Part shown: positions 46,207 to 59,399 of the stretch, one piece after another
How positions within the stretch are numbered: the stretch's first letter is position 1
Layout: each line of letters begins with the position of its first letter
Assembly (NCBI GenBank): GCA_017979445.1
Contig: CM030717.1
Coordinates: forward strand, 11,427,639 to 11,491,638
Source of the DNA: Akebia trifoliata
Taxonomy: Eukaryota > Streptophyta > Magnoliopsida > Ranunculales > Lardizabalaceae
Length of the DNA: 64,000 nucleotides
Direction: 5' to 3'
Position numbers and translations under genes: made by a program
The notes under the pieces: generated by a model
Seen by the model: only the letters and a program-made list of their open reading frames with translations
What the model was told of the DNA's origin: nothing
Databases searched by the model: none

Positions 46207-49200
46207 AAAATGCTACATAGTCCAGTGAGTTACTAAAACGCTAGATTGTCCAACGACTTAATTTGTTTTTGGTAATTTTTGAGAAAATAGATTACTTTTT
46301 ATAAATATTTAACTCTTTTTAAATAATTTTCTCTAAAAATAAATGCGACAAAACCCTCTAATTTAGTATTTATATGAAATAATGGTAAAATAATAAGTAT
46401 AAGCAAATCAAATTACTTAAGAAAAAGTATACTCAATTAACCCTAAATTAAATGGCGAATCTAGGTGGGGTCCATTCATCAATTTTATAAAACTTTGAAC
46501 CTATTCACAGTCGATGCATATGGGGGTAGAATCATGGTTTCAAATTTCGACTGAGATTGAGATCGAGTCATGTCGAAATTGTCCATCAATGGGACAGATA
46601 GACAAGGCGACTCAAGCCTACGGAATCTCGCAAGATAAACAAGTTAACTTGGTTGAGATTTTGAAAATCTCATCTGAATCGGTAAGAGCCAACTGAGTCA
46701 ACCAAATTTTGTATATTTTTATTAAAATAATTTATTTTTTAATAAAATATGATTTCATGATTAAACATCTTTTTATCAACCTTATATATATGAATAAATA
46801 ATTTGAAATCGAGTTTAATAATTTATCTTGTCCAAGTCAATTTAATTTCATCCATGAACGAGATGAGACGTCAAAGCGAGTACGAATTTGTTGTTAAGAA
46901 TTATTACGTTAAGTTGATAAATCGTTAGGATGTTGGCAAGTATATTGAAAAATCACTTAAAATCCGAACTCCTAATTATGGGAACCATTTTAGTAATGTC
47001 ACCCAATGGGGACACATGTCATGGGAGAACAAGTCCTAAGTCAAAATCAATAACAAAGAACAACCAAGCTTTGTACCTTGAACTCAAATAGAACATAACA
47101 AGAAGAGGGTAAAATATATATTTCTGATAATAAGGGCACGAAGCACAATATTAACCGAGCTCCAAAAGCACAGTCACTGCAATCATCAGAATTATAAAAG
47201 AGTAATGGATTTGTACTAGTATACTGAGGAAAGGTAATGACACCACCTAGGTTGATACAGATTGAGGTGAAAGTTGGGAATTATAAAGGCATAACATAGC
47301 ACCACAGAGAAAGAAAATAAGCAAGCGGGGTCTAAAATCAACCCACTGAAACATGCGCAAGCTCAGTGAATATTTTTTTTCCTCAGTTTAAAAGTCTATC
47401 TAGTGGGTGAGATCGCAAATTCGAATTCAAATCCGTTTTCTAATAAGACGAAAAATTAAATGCAGTCTAAGTTCCTCTGCATAGAAATCCTCCCATTTAA
47501 TGTAAGATCTCAAATCACTTATCAAAGATCCTTTGTCTCCCCCACCTCAAAACAGTGGATTAACACTAACTCAGCATTGATTAGGCCGAGACACTGCTAA
47601 TAAAACTTGATAGTAACATTAATGAAGATATTGACACGATTCCCCAATGAAAGTGAGTCAATTTCCATCCAACTCAAGCCAGTCATGTGGTGACACTTGT
47701 CTTGGGTATTTTTGCCATAAAATGTCGAAACGAAGATCAAAAGAGATATTAAAAAAAAATTGACCCAAAGAAAAACAAAAGAGAAATTAAACTCTTTATA
47801 GTTTTATTAATCTTCTTCTCCCCATTCTGCAAACTTTCTTTTTTTCTTTTGAATACTTCGTTACCAACAAAATCATTAGAGGAACGTTGGCAGACACCAC
47901 ATTGAAGTCTTAATCCCTTTTTTAACTACTTTCAATCACCCAAAGTCAGAGAGGATTCAAAGAAAAATGTTTTGGTCTAGATGACCATCATTAACAACAA
48001 AGGTATAAGAGTGGAAGGCCTAAAATACCCTTCACACTAACTATTCAAGAATTTTCTACTTAAATTTTATCTCCACCAACCAATCACGCTTGGTTTTTTT
48101 CATACATGTGGCAATATCCCATTGTGGTACATTAACTTAGCACAAAGATTTCTTATCAACAAATTCTTATTTGGTTAAAACAAGATTAAAACCAATGGGT
48201 TGAATTCAAAGACAGTTTGGAAAATAAGGGTTTGCCGTTTTTTTTAGAAGGGGTAGTTAGTCATTTTGAAAGAAGGTAGAGGTGATATAGATATTTTACC
48301 TATATAAAAGAAAAGATTTTCTGATTGAGTGTATGCTCATCCACCTTGTGTAAACATAATTTTGTACCCAAGAATAATCATCCGTCATCCCAAGGATATT
48401 CATACCTTCCAAAGGGAATTCAATTGAAGTGGTTATAAAAGGTGCTCTCGGGATATCCCCAGGTTGACTGTCAAAGTAAGATCAATAAAAGAAGTACAAA
48501 GTCTAACTTTTTGATGAAGGTTAGGAACTTCAGAGGTACTAATGAAAGTGTTAAAATATTTTCTCCCTTGAGAATAGCAATTAGGATTCGCATGTGAAGA
48601 ACATATGAACCCAAATCATAGAATTGAGGAGGAAATCGAGACAAAAGATTGATATCTCATCTCCAAATAAGAAAGAAATATCACAATGGAATCCCAATGG
48701 AGGATGAAAAAAGAAGTATGAATTAAAGATGTCTAAAAAGGAGAAGACCATTGGAAAATCTTATTCATTTGAAGATAATTTGATATGGTATAATTAATTG
48801 TTATGAATCCATCTTTGACATTGGAGTTTCTTTGGTAAGTAACATACCGATGCGTAAACAAGTGCTTTTTTGTGGCTAAGTAGGCAATGTTGTGAATCTT
48901 GAAGTGGAGGTGGGATTTTTCCACGATACCATTTATGGTAAGAAAAAATTATGATTAAATTATTTTATTAGTTTAAACGATTTGACTCGTATAAGATGAG
49001 ATGACTCGACTGAGTCCACTCGATATCCAAGGGTTAATACGAGACGAGATACCAAATCTTTAAAAACCATGATTTTTGTTGGACCTAGGGTTTCGTGATT
49101 GGGTAAATAAGTGAAGCATTAACCCAATACCAAACATTTGAGTGATAACCCCAAAGGATTGGTGAGATAACCAAGGCTAACCCTCGTGAGCAAAGATCTT

Positions 49201-49483
49201 GCCTCTTGAATTCAAATTATCACTTGGGGGAAACCCTCAAGCTATGTTTGATATATAGTATAAGCTATCTAACCCTAGGGTTGGATTTAGTAACTCACAC
49301 TTTTTATTGTTTGTTTCACAGTTTTTTAAGCATTAACTAAAATTATAGACCCACAAAGGATTAGTGTAACACTAAAAAGGGGGAAATTGGAATCCCACCA
49401 AAGACATGGGATTCCACTTTCCCATTATAACCTCCTATCTCTACCATACCATTATCTTTGAAAAATATTTTGCTTATTAATGT

Positions 49484-49743
49484 AGTAAGATTTCAAATTT
49501 TACTAATGGTTGTTGGGCCCACATGGATTACCTAATTGACAATATAACACCACAACCTTCTAGATTTCATGTAAAAACCCAAATTTAAGATTAAAATTCA
49601 ACGATGAAAAATAAATTTTTTATATTCAAAATTCTTAAAATTTTGTGTTTTTTATCCATGTGGAAATGAACCATGTTTTTTGATGACATAATATGCTCCC
49701 ACGACCCTTAATAAGATTTGAAATCTTATTAAGTTTGTAAGGG
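49484..49743. mobile_element. MITE family M2, copy 3
   Basis: The ends are gtagtaagatttcaaatttt and aaatcttattaagtttgtaa. Interior words acatggattacctaattgac and acaccacaaccttctagatt match copy 1 (19142-19470). It is more diverged than copies 1 and 2. Confidence 0.5.
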
Positions 49744-49895
49744 TAGCCTAACTTTCAATTTTCTTACACCAATCCATCCAAATTATTATTTTTAACATTA
49801 AGATTTCTTTAAGTGTCTCGAACATGCTAACTTGAGTTTCCTTGCCATTTTCATTTATGTATTTGTTTCAATTGTAATTTCATAAATATATATAA

Positions 49896-50050
49896 CGAGG
49901 AAAATGTTCGGCACCCTACTATTTGCCCTACGTGTTCTGTCCTAACATGGGTTAGAAGTTTTAGAATGAACTGATTTTTAGTGAGGATGATTTCTAACCC
50001 ATGTAGGACAAAACATGTAGGGTAAATAGTAAGGTGCCGAACATGCCCCA
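49896..50050. mobile_element. Short fold-back element, deletion derivative of the 43527-46114 family
   Basis: The outer arms ttcggcaccctactatttgc and aaatagtaaggtgccgaac pair. Only the first part of the core (ttagaagttttagaatgaac) remains, so the element is about 155 bp instead of about 350. It is also flanked by tatata. It shows that the family is not confined to the SINE tail. Confidence 0.75.
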
Positions 50051-50972
50051 TATATTGATTTTAGAATGGAACTTAATTGTAATTCAATGAGATCCATCAT
50101 TGTTAGACAAACAATATGTAGACTAAACCCATATTAGGATCAATGTCAGATAAATAGCATGGAAGGTAATCTGGGTAAAGATTTCCACTACAGTATAAAA
50201 AAAAATCCTATTCAGGATATGTAAAACAATTTTTGTTACTACCAAACAGGCCCTCAATGATTTATCATAGGAATTACCATATGAGTGTAGGGGGAATGTA
50301 TTGCAAGTGCCTGAGGGTTAGTCGAGTGCTCTAATAAGTCAAATTCCTCCAATTGGAAAAAAAAAAAACAAAAAAATAAAAAAAATAAATGGTGGGTAGA
50401 AGATGATTTAGATTAGCAAGTCAATTTTAAAGATTTTTTTTTTATTTTATTAAAAAAAAGGCTATTTAAAGAATCTCTTGTAGAGTGGACCTTGGTATGA
50501 TGTCTATATAGGTCCGACTTCAATGCATACTATCATTTTTCTTAGGATGTTAGGATGGTATATGCTTATTGCGCACCAACGTGCATCCTAGAACCAAACA
50601 AATGTCGAGGAAGCGAGAAACTTCGCTAGGGGTTTTGTTAACGTGTGCCGCACATGTTAAAGAGCAATAAATACATTTGAAAGTCAGAATCTGAGGGTAT
50701 TTTAGTAAAACAAAAATTAAGGGCATTTTCGGTACAAAATCAATTTTCAAAGTGTATTTATTTCACTTTAATGTGTGCCCTTAGGGCACACGTTAACAAG
50801 ACCCATATTTAATAGCCCTCGAAGCATTTCCACAAGTTCCACAGTCCCACCTTAGGAGCGAACGATAAGAAATCGAACCAACAGGCGTCCATTAGCACGA
50901 GCAGGACTCGCGAACGAGATTTCCGCGCAGAGAGAGAGAGAGAGATCAATTCAGTTTAGAAATCGAATCAAC

Positions 50973-53900
50973 ATGTCTTCTTCTTCATTAACTGGCTCGT
51001 TCGGACATGAAAGCGAAGACCCTCGATCCACCGCGTCGACTCGTCCCTTCGATGACGATGGTTACTTAGGTTACGACCCTCGTCTCCCTTCTCAACGATT
51101 CGACTCGTTCACCAATTTCGCAGACAATGAATCAGTCAAAGACTCGGTTGATGATCCGATGTTCAACAATCATTCATACGCTGGAGAAGAAGGGTTTCCA
51201 TCACAGGCGATCCCTGAAACCCCATCTCCACAGTCGAAATATGGTACAGGTGGTGATTTCTCGTCGGATCATCAGGGATCATCGTCGTTTTCGCCGGAAT
51301 TGAACGGAAAAGGTTTCGACGAGGGATTTGTTCAATCGGATGGTCCGATTTTGCCGCCTCCATCGGAGATGCAAGAGGAAGGTTTCGAACTCAGAGAGTG
51401 GAGACGGTGAGCTCGTGGTTTGATTCGTCTTTGTTGATTTTTTTTTCTTTCTGTTATTTTTTAGTAGATCTATTTGATATTTAGTTTGATTTCCCCACTT
51501 AAAGATGAATTTCTTATTTGATCTTGTAGATTTAGGGTTTTAGTTGTTCTCGATTGGAATCTTTCTTAGCTCAACTGTTTAATTAGATTGAAGTGTTGAC
51601 TGCCAATCATATATGGAAATGATCTGAAACATCTATCTTTTGATGGTGTCTGATTTGTTTCTGTGTTCAATCGTTTATTAGTTTGTTAAAAATCTGATTG
51701 AATGTCTATAATTGTATTTTTTTCACTAGATGCGTGTGTCACGTCGTGTGATTTTGATTGGTTTCGGATCTTATTGTAATGGTTAATTTTGTGATAGATG
51801 CCTTGGATGTAATTGGTGACTGATCATCAAGAAAGTGAAATTTGATAGGGAAACTAGGTTTTCAGGGTTCGAGAGATCTGAGAGGTGTAGGGAGAAATCT
51901 GGGGATGTAACCACATAAAAATCTTGCTATCTGTGTTCGTTCTTTTATTTCTATCGTCTTTTTGGTTGTATATAGGGTTTGAAGTTCATGGTTAACTTTA
52001 ATTTGGTACGAACTTTGTTCCATAATTTGATTGATGCAAGCTGATGGGTATAGACAGTGCCTTTGATGTTATATCATTTTTATTGTCATAAAATCAGGAA
52101 CCAATTTGAAGAACTCCTAATTTTTATTCCTTGGTCTATCTTTCATTAATTTCTTTTGCTACCTCACATGAATTTACTTTGTTAACTCTATAGATCTCAT
52201 TAAGTTCCAAATTCACAGGCAGAATGCAATTCGTTTAGAGGAGAAGGAGAAGAGGGAGAAAGAATTGCTAAATGAAATAATTGATGAAGCAGATGAATAC
52301 AAAATCGAGTTCTATCAGAGGAGGAAGCTCAACATTGAGACGAACAAATCCACTAACAGGGAAAAGGAGAAGGTGAGTGGGTTATGTTTCTTTAGTTGCA
52401 TGGTTATCATTTTTGTTAGGGAGTAATTCTCAATATGAACTGTTATCCTAGTCAAATAGTAACATAAACTGGATCTTTAGGTTAGTGTGCACGAAGCCCA
52501 TGTGTATTTTTCTATGGTTGTTTCTGAATTTTTAGTTTTGTGTACTTGAGCTCGCATTTTTTATTTTCCCCGGTAGTTTTTGGTTGGTGTTCGTCTTATT
52601 TTCTTAATTATCAATCTTGGAATCTTTGGATCATTTTGGAAAGGCTATTTCTCAAGTCAGGCATCGGTACAATGTTGTACATAGTGTTTGGTGTTCTCTA
52701 AGTATTGCCTTTATTGTATTAAAAAAATGGACCTTTGTGACTAAGCTTTATGGTTGTATTTATGAAATTGTCAACTTTTGGAACGTCAATAGCTAATGTC
52801 TTTTTATTTTATTTATAATTAACATAAGTTCTCTCTATCAGTACAATAATGAAGAAAGATGTAGGCCAGGGAGCTGCTTTTAGGCTAGTTAGATTTTTCA
52901 CTTGGTGAGGAGAATAGCATGAGTGGACGAGCTTGAAGTAGCTTGTGGTATTTTATTTGTGAAGAGATGTATGCTCATTATTCTGGAGGGGAATGGATCC
53001 TCTGTAGTTCCTCTTTCCCGAAGTTCTCTGTAGTACTCTTTCCACGGTGGAGAGGCCATATTGAAATAAAAAAACTAAGACATCAGGCATGTAAGGATCA
53101 TGTCTTAGATCAGATTTGATTTTTTAAATAAAAGTTCTTTAGCCTGATCAGGGACTTTGAAAATGAACGGTCATGGAACTCCAAATATTCTAACAGATGG
53201 ATTTCAAAGTCGCTGCCATGTGGTACTCTCTCAACCGCTTAGGTGCACTACAGGGAAACAGAACTACCATTCTGAAGTGACACTGTTTGGACTGGCATAG
53301 ATCCAAGAATCAGAATGAGCTGGAATATCTTCATTTTTTTCTCTTGAGTGTTGATACCATGACACGCCTTCACCTACTAATTGCTAACCACTAATCCACT
53401 TTCTTGTCAAAAATAAAAATAAAAATAAAAGCCTTATGTTTTTAGTGTCCAATTTTTGGTTTTAGATATGAATTTGAAGATCCACCAGATGGTCTGATAA
53501 TCTGATTCCTAGATTATGTCCGTCGGCCATGCAATGCATTCCGAGGGGTAGGTTTACGAAGCACAGCCAACCTTAAGTTTATCACTTCGACAGTTTTTCA
53601 CTTTGTCTTACTCCCCTATTGCACTAAAACTATAATGATGGCTATGGGCTACCATTGGTTTCCTCAGTATTGGTATCACAGATCAGTTTGGGGCAGCTAG
53701 AATTGGGTTAGTGCTATGGAGCACAATGGAATTCTGATATGAATTAGTAAGGTGTCTTTTGCATCAGCTTGTGGTGCGTTGCCTATGTTCATATCTCACT
53801 AGTTCAGGCTGGTTTGGGTCATCAAATACCTTATCCTCCACATTTCTGTTGTCATTGCATGCAAATATTCTTTTGGGAAGTCCTTGAAGTTACTGTTGAC

Positions 53901-55077
53901 GTTTGTGTGAGCACTGTTGGTCAGCCTAATATGACCCACAGATGTAATACCGTTGATACAGGAATGGAAATGGCAATATTATGATGGGTTTCAAGAGGGT
54001 GAATGATGAATTTGAGTAATTTTAATAAACTATCTGTACTGTGCAGGGTTGTCATGAAATATTTCTTTGTGGAAGTCTATGAAACATCTAACACTGGTAG
54101 GAGCAGTGACGGTGGACCTGACATGGCCTGCAAGTTTAGTGCTTCAATAAGGGAATGGAATTACACAACAATAAGTCTCAAGAGGGACCTGTTACAAATA
54201 ATGAATTGGTGCAAGTAAACATAGTATGGTACCGTTCAGGGTGGTTTGCCTTTTTAATTTTGATTGGGATTGTTCTTAAGATAGACCCGTAGTTTGCTTG
54301 AGCTCATAATTAATCCGGACTGATTCAATTTAAGCAGGTTTTGGTCTTTGAGTTGGAACCTTATATATCAAATCTGGTCTGTTCAGTTTTGAGAATAAGC
54401 TTTCAAACTGCCTTACGTCGTGAAGTGTCTGTCTTTGCATTGTTTCTTGCACATAATTAAGTACTTAATGTGTTGAACTTAAGAGTATGGATTTTGTAAA
54501 ATTAACTTCACTAAATGCTCTTGCTTTTGAATTAAATTGTTGTAATTTTTTGGCGGATTCATTATAATAAGATGGGCCTCCTCTTTACTCCCATAAAACC
54601 CAATTTTTTTTGCTACTCCTAGGCCATGGTGGGGTAACTTTAGTGACTTAATATGTCGTTGTATGTCAGCTCTTTGTGGCCAATCAAGAGAAGTTTCATG
54701 CGGAGGCCGACAAGAATTACTGGAAGGCAATTGCAGAACTTGTCCCGTATGAAGTGGCAGCTATAGAGAAGAAGCGAGGCAAGAAGGACCAGGACAAGAA
54801 GCCTTCAATTGTTGTGATCCAAGGGCCAAAACCTGGAAAGCCAACTGATCTCTCAAGAATGCGCCAGATTCTCGTGAAGCTCAAGCACAATCCACCTCCA
54901 CACATGAAGACTGCTCCACCTCCTCCACCAGCACCAGCACCTGCACCTGCAGCACCTGCCAAAGATGGTAAAACCGCTCCCACCACTGCTGTTGCTACTA
55001 CCTCTAAGGGTCCTGCTTCTCCTCCTGCTAAGGCAGTGGCCGTGACCACGGCCCCTGAGACTGTAGCTGCCAATTGA
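50973..55077 (+). CDS. CLC: Clathrin light chain
   Basis: Three exons (50973-51406, 52219-52372, 54670-55077) with canonical GT-AG borders and matching phases encode 331 residues; Arabidopsis light chains are similar in size (CLC1 is 338). The N-terminal part is acidic and Ser/Pro-rich, with [20 protein letters not shown], the plant form of the light-chain N terminus. Exon 2 and the start of exon 3 form the heavy-chain-binding coiled coil ([59 protein letters not shown]). The tail is Lys-rich and then Pro/Ala-rich ([15 protein letters not shown]). The protein coats vesicles at the plasma membrane and trans-Golgi network together with clathrin heavy chain. Intron 2 is long (about 2.3 kb) and AT-rich, with no recognised gene. 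The 5' UTR holds a (GA)n tract. No sign of decay. Confidence 0.96.
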
Positions 55078-58000
55078 GAGCATTCTATGTGGCCTTTGCA
55101 TCTGCTTTTGTATGTCAAGACTTAAAAAAATAGTATTAGATTGTGTAGTATTATATTTTTGAATTTGGTTATCTTCTCATATATATATAGGCTTGAAAGC
55201 GTTTCATGTCTTGCTTTCATGTAGTATAGTATACTTTTGAGATTGCGTTCCCGTCCAGGTGGAAAGCTTCTTGTGTCCTTTTTATCTGGATCATGCTTGT
55301 TTGGATGTCTATTGGTTTTCTGGTTGTAGAAAAGAGAAAGATGTTTGTTCCCTGGTACTGGAGTTTATGTTAATGTTGCTGTTTCCATTATATTTCATAT
55401 TAGGGTTTTTTTTTATTATTTAAATTTTACATGGAAAATGGATGAGAAACTGATTCCTCTTATTGAATGATATCTCTTAGGCGCGAGATTAGGTATTTAT
55501 CATGAAAATCAGATTCTGTCCCACAGTGATTTTCTAGCCTGAGTGGGAAAATGTATACCCACACCTAGGGCTTAGAACCGGTTGGGTTGAAGCCGGATGT
55601 GAGTACATCCATATTCATATCCATTTTTTTTATTTGGGTCTAGATTTAGATTCAACTTGGATCCTATTAAGTTAAAATCCTATTTGAATCATTTTGCTTT
55701 CACAAAATCCATACCCGGATCTGACCCAATCGAATTAATTGTTTCACATTAAATAATTTCATATCGTTCAAGGTTATTTGAAGGAGTATTGTTCAAGGTG
55801 TGGTTAAAAGTGACTTGAATTCAAATCTCTTCCTTTTTAGAGGGAGGTTTTTGTCATTGTCTTTTGTTGAGTGAAGAAAATTACTTCAAAAAATATAAAA
55901 ATATAACTTACGAAGTTAAACATCATTTGGATATAGGGTTGGATTTATATCCAACTTAGATCTGACTCGGGTAAAGGGATATCAACACTTATCCGACCCA
56001 TTTTTTTAATCTGAATTCAAATTCCTTGAATTTCAGAAAAAACCTGTCTCATTTTAAGCACCACACACTCCCCCACACCAAGGGAAAATGATTTTTCCCA
56101 TCTCCCAATGGTATTCTCTCAGGATTACCTCCACTCCTAATATTAAAAATCATAGTTTTAAGTTTGCAACTTGTGAGTTGACTTGAATAAGTTAATAATA
56201 AATAAATCTAATTTATAAATATTTGAAAAATAAGCTTTAGTATTATAAATGAATAAAATATTAAAATTTTTGTTTACCACTAAAAACAGGAGCTGTGAAA
56301 ATGCGCTTTCTTTTGAAGTCAATGTTGTCATCTCCCGTTACTGAGGGAAAAAACATTTCTTTAACATTTAAAATTGATAATAATTAAGAAAGTAAAATTA
56401 TTTTAATTAATTAAAGTATGTTTTGGAAAAGAATTATTATAGTTTCACTATGCTATACATATATATTTATATTTCATTTTTTTTTTTTTAATAATGAGCT
56501 TAGTTGAAATTTCACTATTATCATGCACTAAAACATCCAACAATGACTGATTATCTCTCAATTGAAAGAAGTATTGAAATTAAAATTAAAAATAAAAGAA
56601 CAACTGGTAGAGATGGGGGTGGGAGGTTGATTTGAGAAAATGGCAGAAATTAAATGGAGAGCGATTTGAGAAGAAAATATTTGGTGTGTGTGGGTGTGTT
56701 AAGACTGCAACTTGGGCGGATTGGCCTAAGCTCAACCTCATGTCGAAATCAATTTTGCAACAAATCCATCCGACTCTGTGGTTTGTTGGAGGAAAAGATC
56801 ATTTCAACATACACAACACCACCAGCATTGCTCTAAATCAACCAGGTACCAAAATCTCTACAATGTCAAGTCTTGTTTATACAGAGTCGCACAACCCAAA
56901 CACTGTCCCCAAACAACACCTAAGATTAAATACTTATATCTTTATTTTTTATGTTTCGACTTATGCCTATATTATTGTGGTTATTTAAGTGTAAAATTCA
57001 ATATCATTCCGATATCTATAAGACAATCTGCAGTTTTGTGGTATTAGTTTAGAGTCCGACTTTGAAACGGCCAAGTCGCTTCAAATATTGGAGGTACCCT
57101 CCTCGTAATATGACACGTGGCTGTTTAGTTTTATTTGGCGCCTCTACATTTTAATTAATATTTGGGATACATCTTTGAAGACACTAAGTGTAATCCAAAG
57201 CAAAGGTTCCACCAAAATTTTGAATTGATTTGAACATATCCCTTATATGTTTTCAAACTGATGGCATGCCTCTTAGGTGTTGTTTGTTAAACTGAACAAA
57301 TAAGTGCTGAATGATTATAATTGCTGAAACTGTATAAGCGCTGAATTTTAGTGCTGAAATTGTTGTATGTTTATCGATTTGAATTGTGTTGAACTGATTC
57401 AAATTAAGCGCTGTAATCACATAAATCTATTTGTTACTTAATGTTGAAAATTGGTAAATTGACTATATTACCATTTTCAACAGTTGTATGTTTAAGGGGA
57501 AATTATTAATAAAATCCAAAAATAAAAATTATTTATTAAAAAAATACTATATTTAATGAAATTCGTTTTGGAAACCTAGCCGAACAAATTCTCTCTCCTC
57601 CACATCATTTAAAAAGTAAATTTTAAAGTTTTTTAATTCAAATTAAAAAATAATATTAATTCAAATTAAAGAGAGAGAATATTAAATATAAATATTTTGT
57701 TAAATATTAAATATTCTAAAAAATAAAAAATGGAAAAATGGAATTTCTATCTCCTCTTTTATTTTTTTGAAATATTTAATATTATTTAAATGCGTGGAGG
57801 AGAGAGAAAATTTCAACCCTTTAAGGGTTGAAATTTTCTTTCTCTTTAATTTGAATTAATATTTTTTTAAAATTTAAATTAATATTATTTAAATACGTAG
57901 ATGAGAAAGAAAATAGGAAAGAGATAATATTGGTGTGGGTTGCCTTATTAATTTGTGGGGTGCTTATATCATTATCCATAGGACATAAGAGGTAATATCA

Positions 58001-59399
58001 TTTCAAGTATAAGGGCATATTTGTTCGTGTTGAAAAAGACCGGTGTTTACCGCTTCAGCAAAAAAATTAAGTGATCCAACTTCACTTAATGTTTTTCACG
58101 TATTTTCAACAATAAGTGCTAAAAATGTGGAGTAAACAAACGTATTGATTGCTGAAGCTGAATTGCATTTAGCATTAAGTGCTGAAATTAGCGTTAAACA
58201 AACACCCCCTTAGTTTGATTAATTGAAATGACCTAACTACCTTCATCTTAAACTTTAGCTTAATCTGCATGTGTCGTCTACAACCTCTTGGGTTAAATTT
58301 TTGACTCCCATCTTCGAAGTTTTTATCTACTTCAACCTTCTCAATCCTTGATTTTCAACTTCTCTTCTTTTTTTGTGACATACAAAGATGCTCGGATTAT
58401 AACATTTGAGCATGCATGCACAGATATTTTGAAATTTTTGTAAACATTTTGAGAAAGGAGGGGGTGAAAAAGTGCAAGGGAGGATTTTTAATCCGGGGGT
58501 GCAATTGGTAAAAGGTGGTTTGTAACCACTCGGTCCCTTACGACATACCTCTAAATATTAATCATATCTTGACGAACCCTTTGACTGTAGTCTTCTTTGA
58601 AGATTAACATAAAATGATATAATTACCCTCATCTTCAACCTTGAAAATCCTTGACACCCACCCACACACCAAAAAATATACCCATCATCGACAAACTCTT
58701 TAAATTCTAAGGTTTTTTTTTTTTTTTTTTTTCAAAAACCTCCTTTAATTAGTCTTCAAGCCAAGGTCTTGACTTAAAAAAAAAAAAAATTATTGATTTT
58801 TCTTCTCTCTTGTTCTTGAAGTTTGAAGGTTGAAGATGATTTTTTTTTCTTACCTTAAACAAAAATGAAGTGCTTTTGGCTTTTAATTCATTTTCTATAA
58901 GTTACTTATAGAAGACATATGTACCTTTCCTATAAATAGGAAAGGTGTCCACATGACACGTTTGATTGGGAGAACATACACATTGGACTAGGTGTATGGC
59001 TTGGTTAGGAGTGCAACATGATTTAAACTCCAACTAAAGTGTGCCACATGGACACCTTTAATGGGACACCGTATTGGATCCATGGTTTCAAAACTTGTTT
59101 GAGATCGAGACATATCAATTGAGTCGTCTCAGTATCATGCATGAATGAGATGGACGCACAAGTCAATTTTTAGAACGAGATTTAATATCTCACGTTCATT
59201 TTTTGAAAATTTTGAATGAGACGTGTCAAACGTATCAGAAAACTTGTCCGAGACGCGAAACTGAGTTTTAAAACCATGATTAGATCCTGAGTATAAAAAA
59301 CTCAGACAAAAGAAACCGGACGAGCGAAAACCGAGTGGACTCACCTGATTACCGGTCCATCAAAAACTAGTCGTTGAAAACATTGAAAGCAACTAATAA
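55078..59399. other. Gene-free intergenic region with repeats
   Basis: It begins with the clathrin light chain 3' UTR (to about 55400). It then holds AT-rich DNA with no supported gene, a TIR element (57272-58212), poly-T/poly-A runs (58713-58790) and a segment near 59090-59270 with gagacg/cgagatcg wording shared with 46530-46680. A short open frame at 56632-56988 shows no family motif. Confidence 0.5.
57272..58212. mobile_element. hAT-like TIR element without transposase (~940 bp)
   Basis: The left end taggtgttgtttgttaaact and right end gttaaacaaacaccccctta are imperfect inverted matches. The subterminal words aagtgctgaa and cgctgaatt are repeated several times near both ends, like subterminal transposase-binding motifs. 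The centre (57590-57900) contains a large AT-rich inverted region pairing ttaattcaaattaaa-type words and cctttaagg. No transposase frame is present. Confidence 0.6.

Larger units (their letters stand above)
43305..46220 (+). mobile_element. tRNA-derived SINE whose TA tail hosts seven hairpin elements
   Basis: The target-site duplication aaaatgctacatag is at 43305-43318 and 46207-46220, about 2.9 kb apart. The SINE head has box A (tggccgagtgg, 43333-43343) and box B (gttcgattcc, 43387-43396), with Leu/Ser-tRNA-like wording. Its body runs to about 43512 (agataccc), sharing the gatacccc-type end of the SINE at 20166-20414. From 43513 on, the tail is (TA)n interrupted by seven fold-back elements and ends in (ATA)n and A-runs just before the right-hand duplication. 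It is not a functional tRNA gene. Confidence 0.75.
43068..46352. mobile_element. Older TIR element, now split and expanded by nested insertions
   Basis: The left arm (about 43068-43165) and right arm (about 46240-46352) are long inverted matches. Examples are gttaaatatt/aatatttaac, taatctatttt/aaaatagatta and aacaaattaagtcg/cgacttaatttgtt. Removing the SINE and hairpin cluster between them leaves an AT-rich, non-coding element of roughly 350 bp. This is the outermost layer of the nest. Confidence 0.7.
46353..50972. other. Gene-free AT-rich intergenic region
   Basis: No gene is supported. It contains an M2 MITE (49484-49743), a short fold-back copy (49896-50050) and possible degenerate SINE text near 49140-49250 (aaccccaaaggattggtgag). 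There are dispersed segments with gagatgag/actcgact wording near 46840-46890 and 48975-49060 that recur near 59100-59270. The last 50 bases carry a (GA)n run (50929-50945) in the presumptive 5' UTR of the clathrin light chain gene. Confidence 0.5.

Noticed and set aside
53656..53700. Possible second LTR primer-binding site (ttggtatcacagatcag)
   Set aside because: Two mismatches in the critical tggtatcagagc core and no LTR-like flank; it lies inside a clathrin light chain intron.
54003..54218. 71-codon frame in clathrin light chain intron 2
   Set aside because: No motif, no upstream promoter or splice logic, and the flanking exons join in phase without it.
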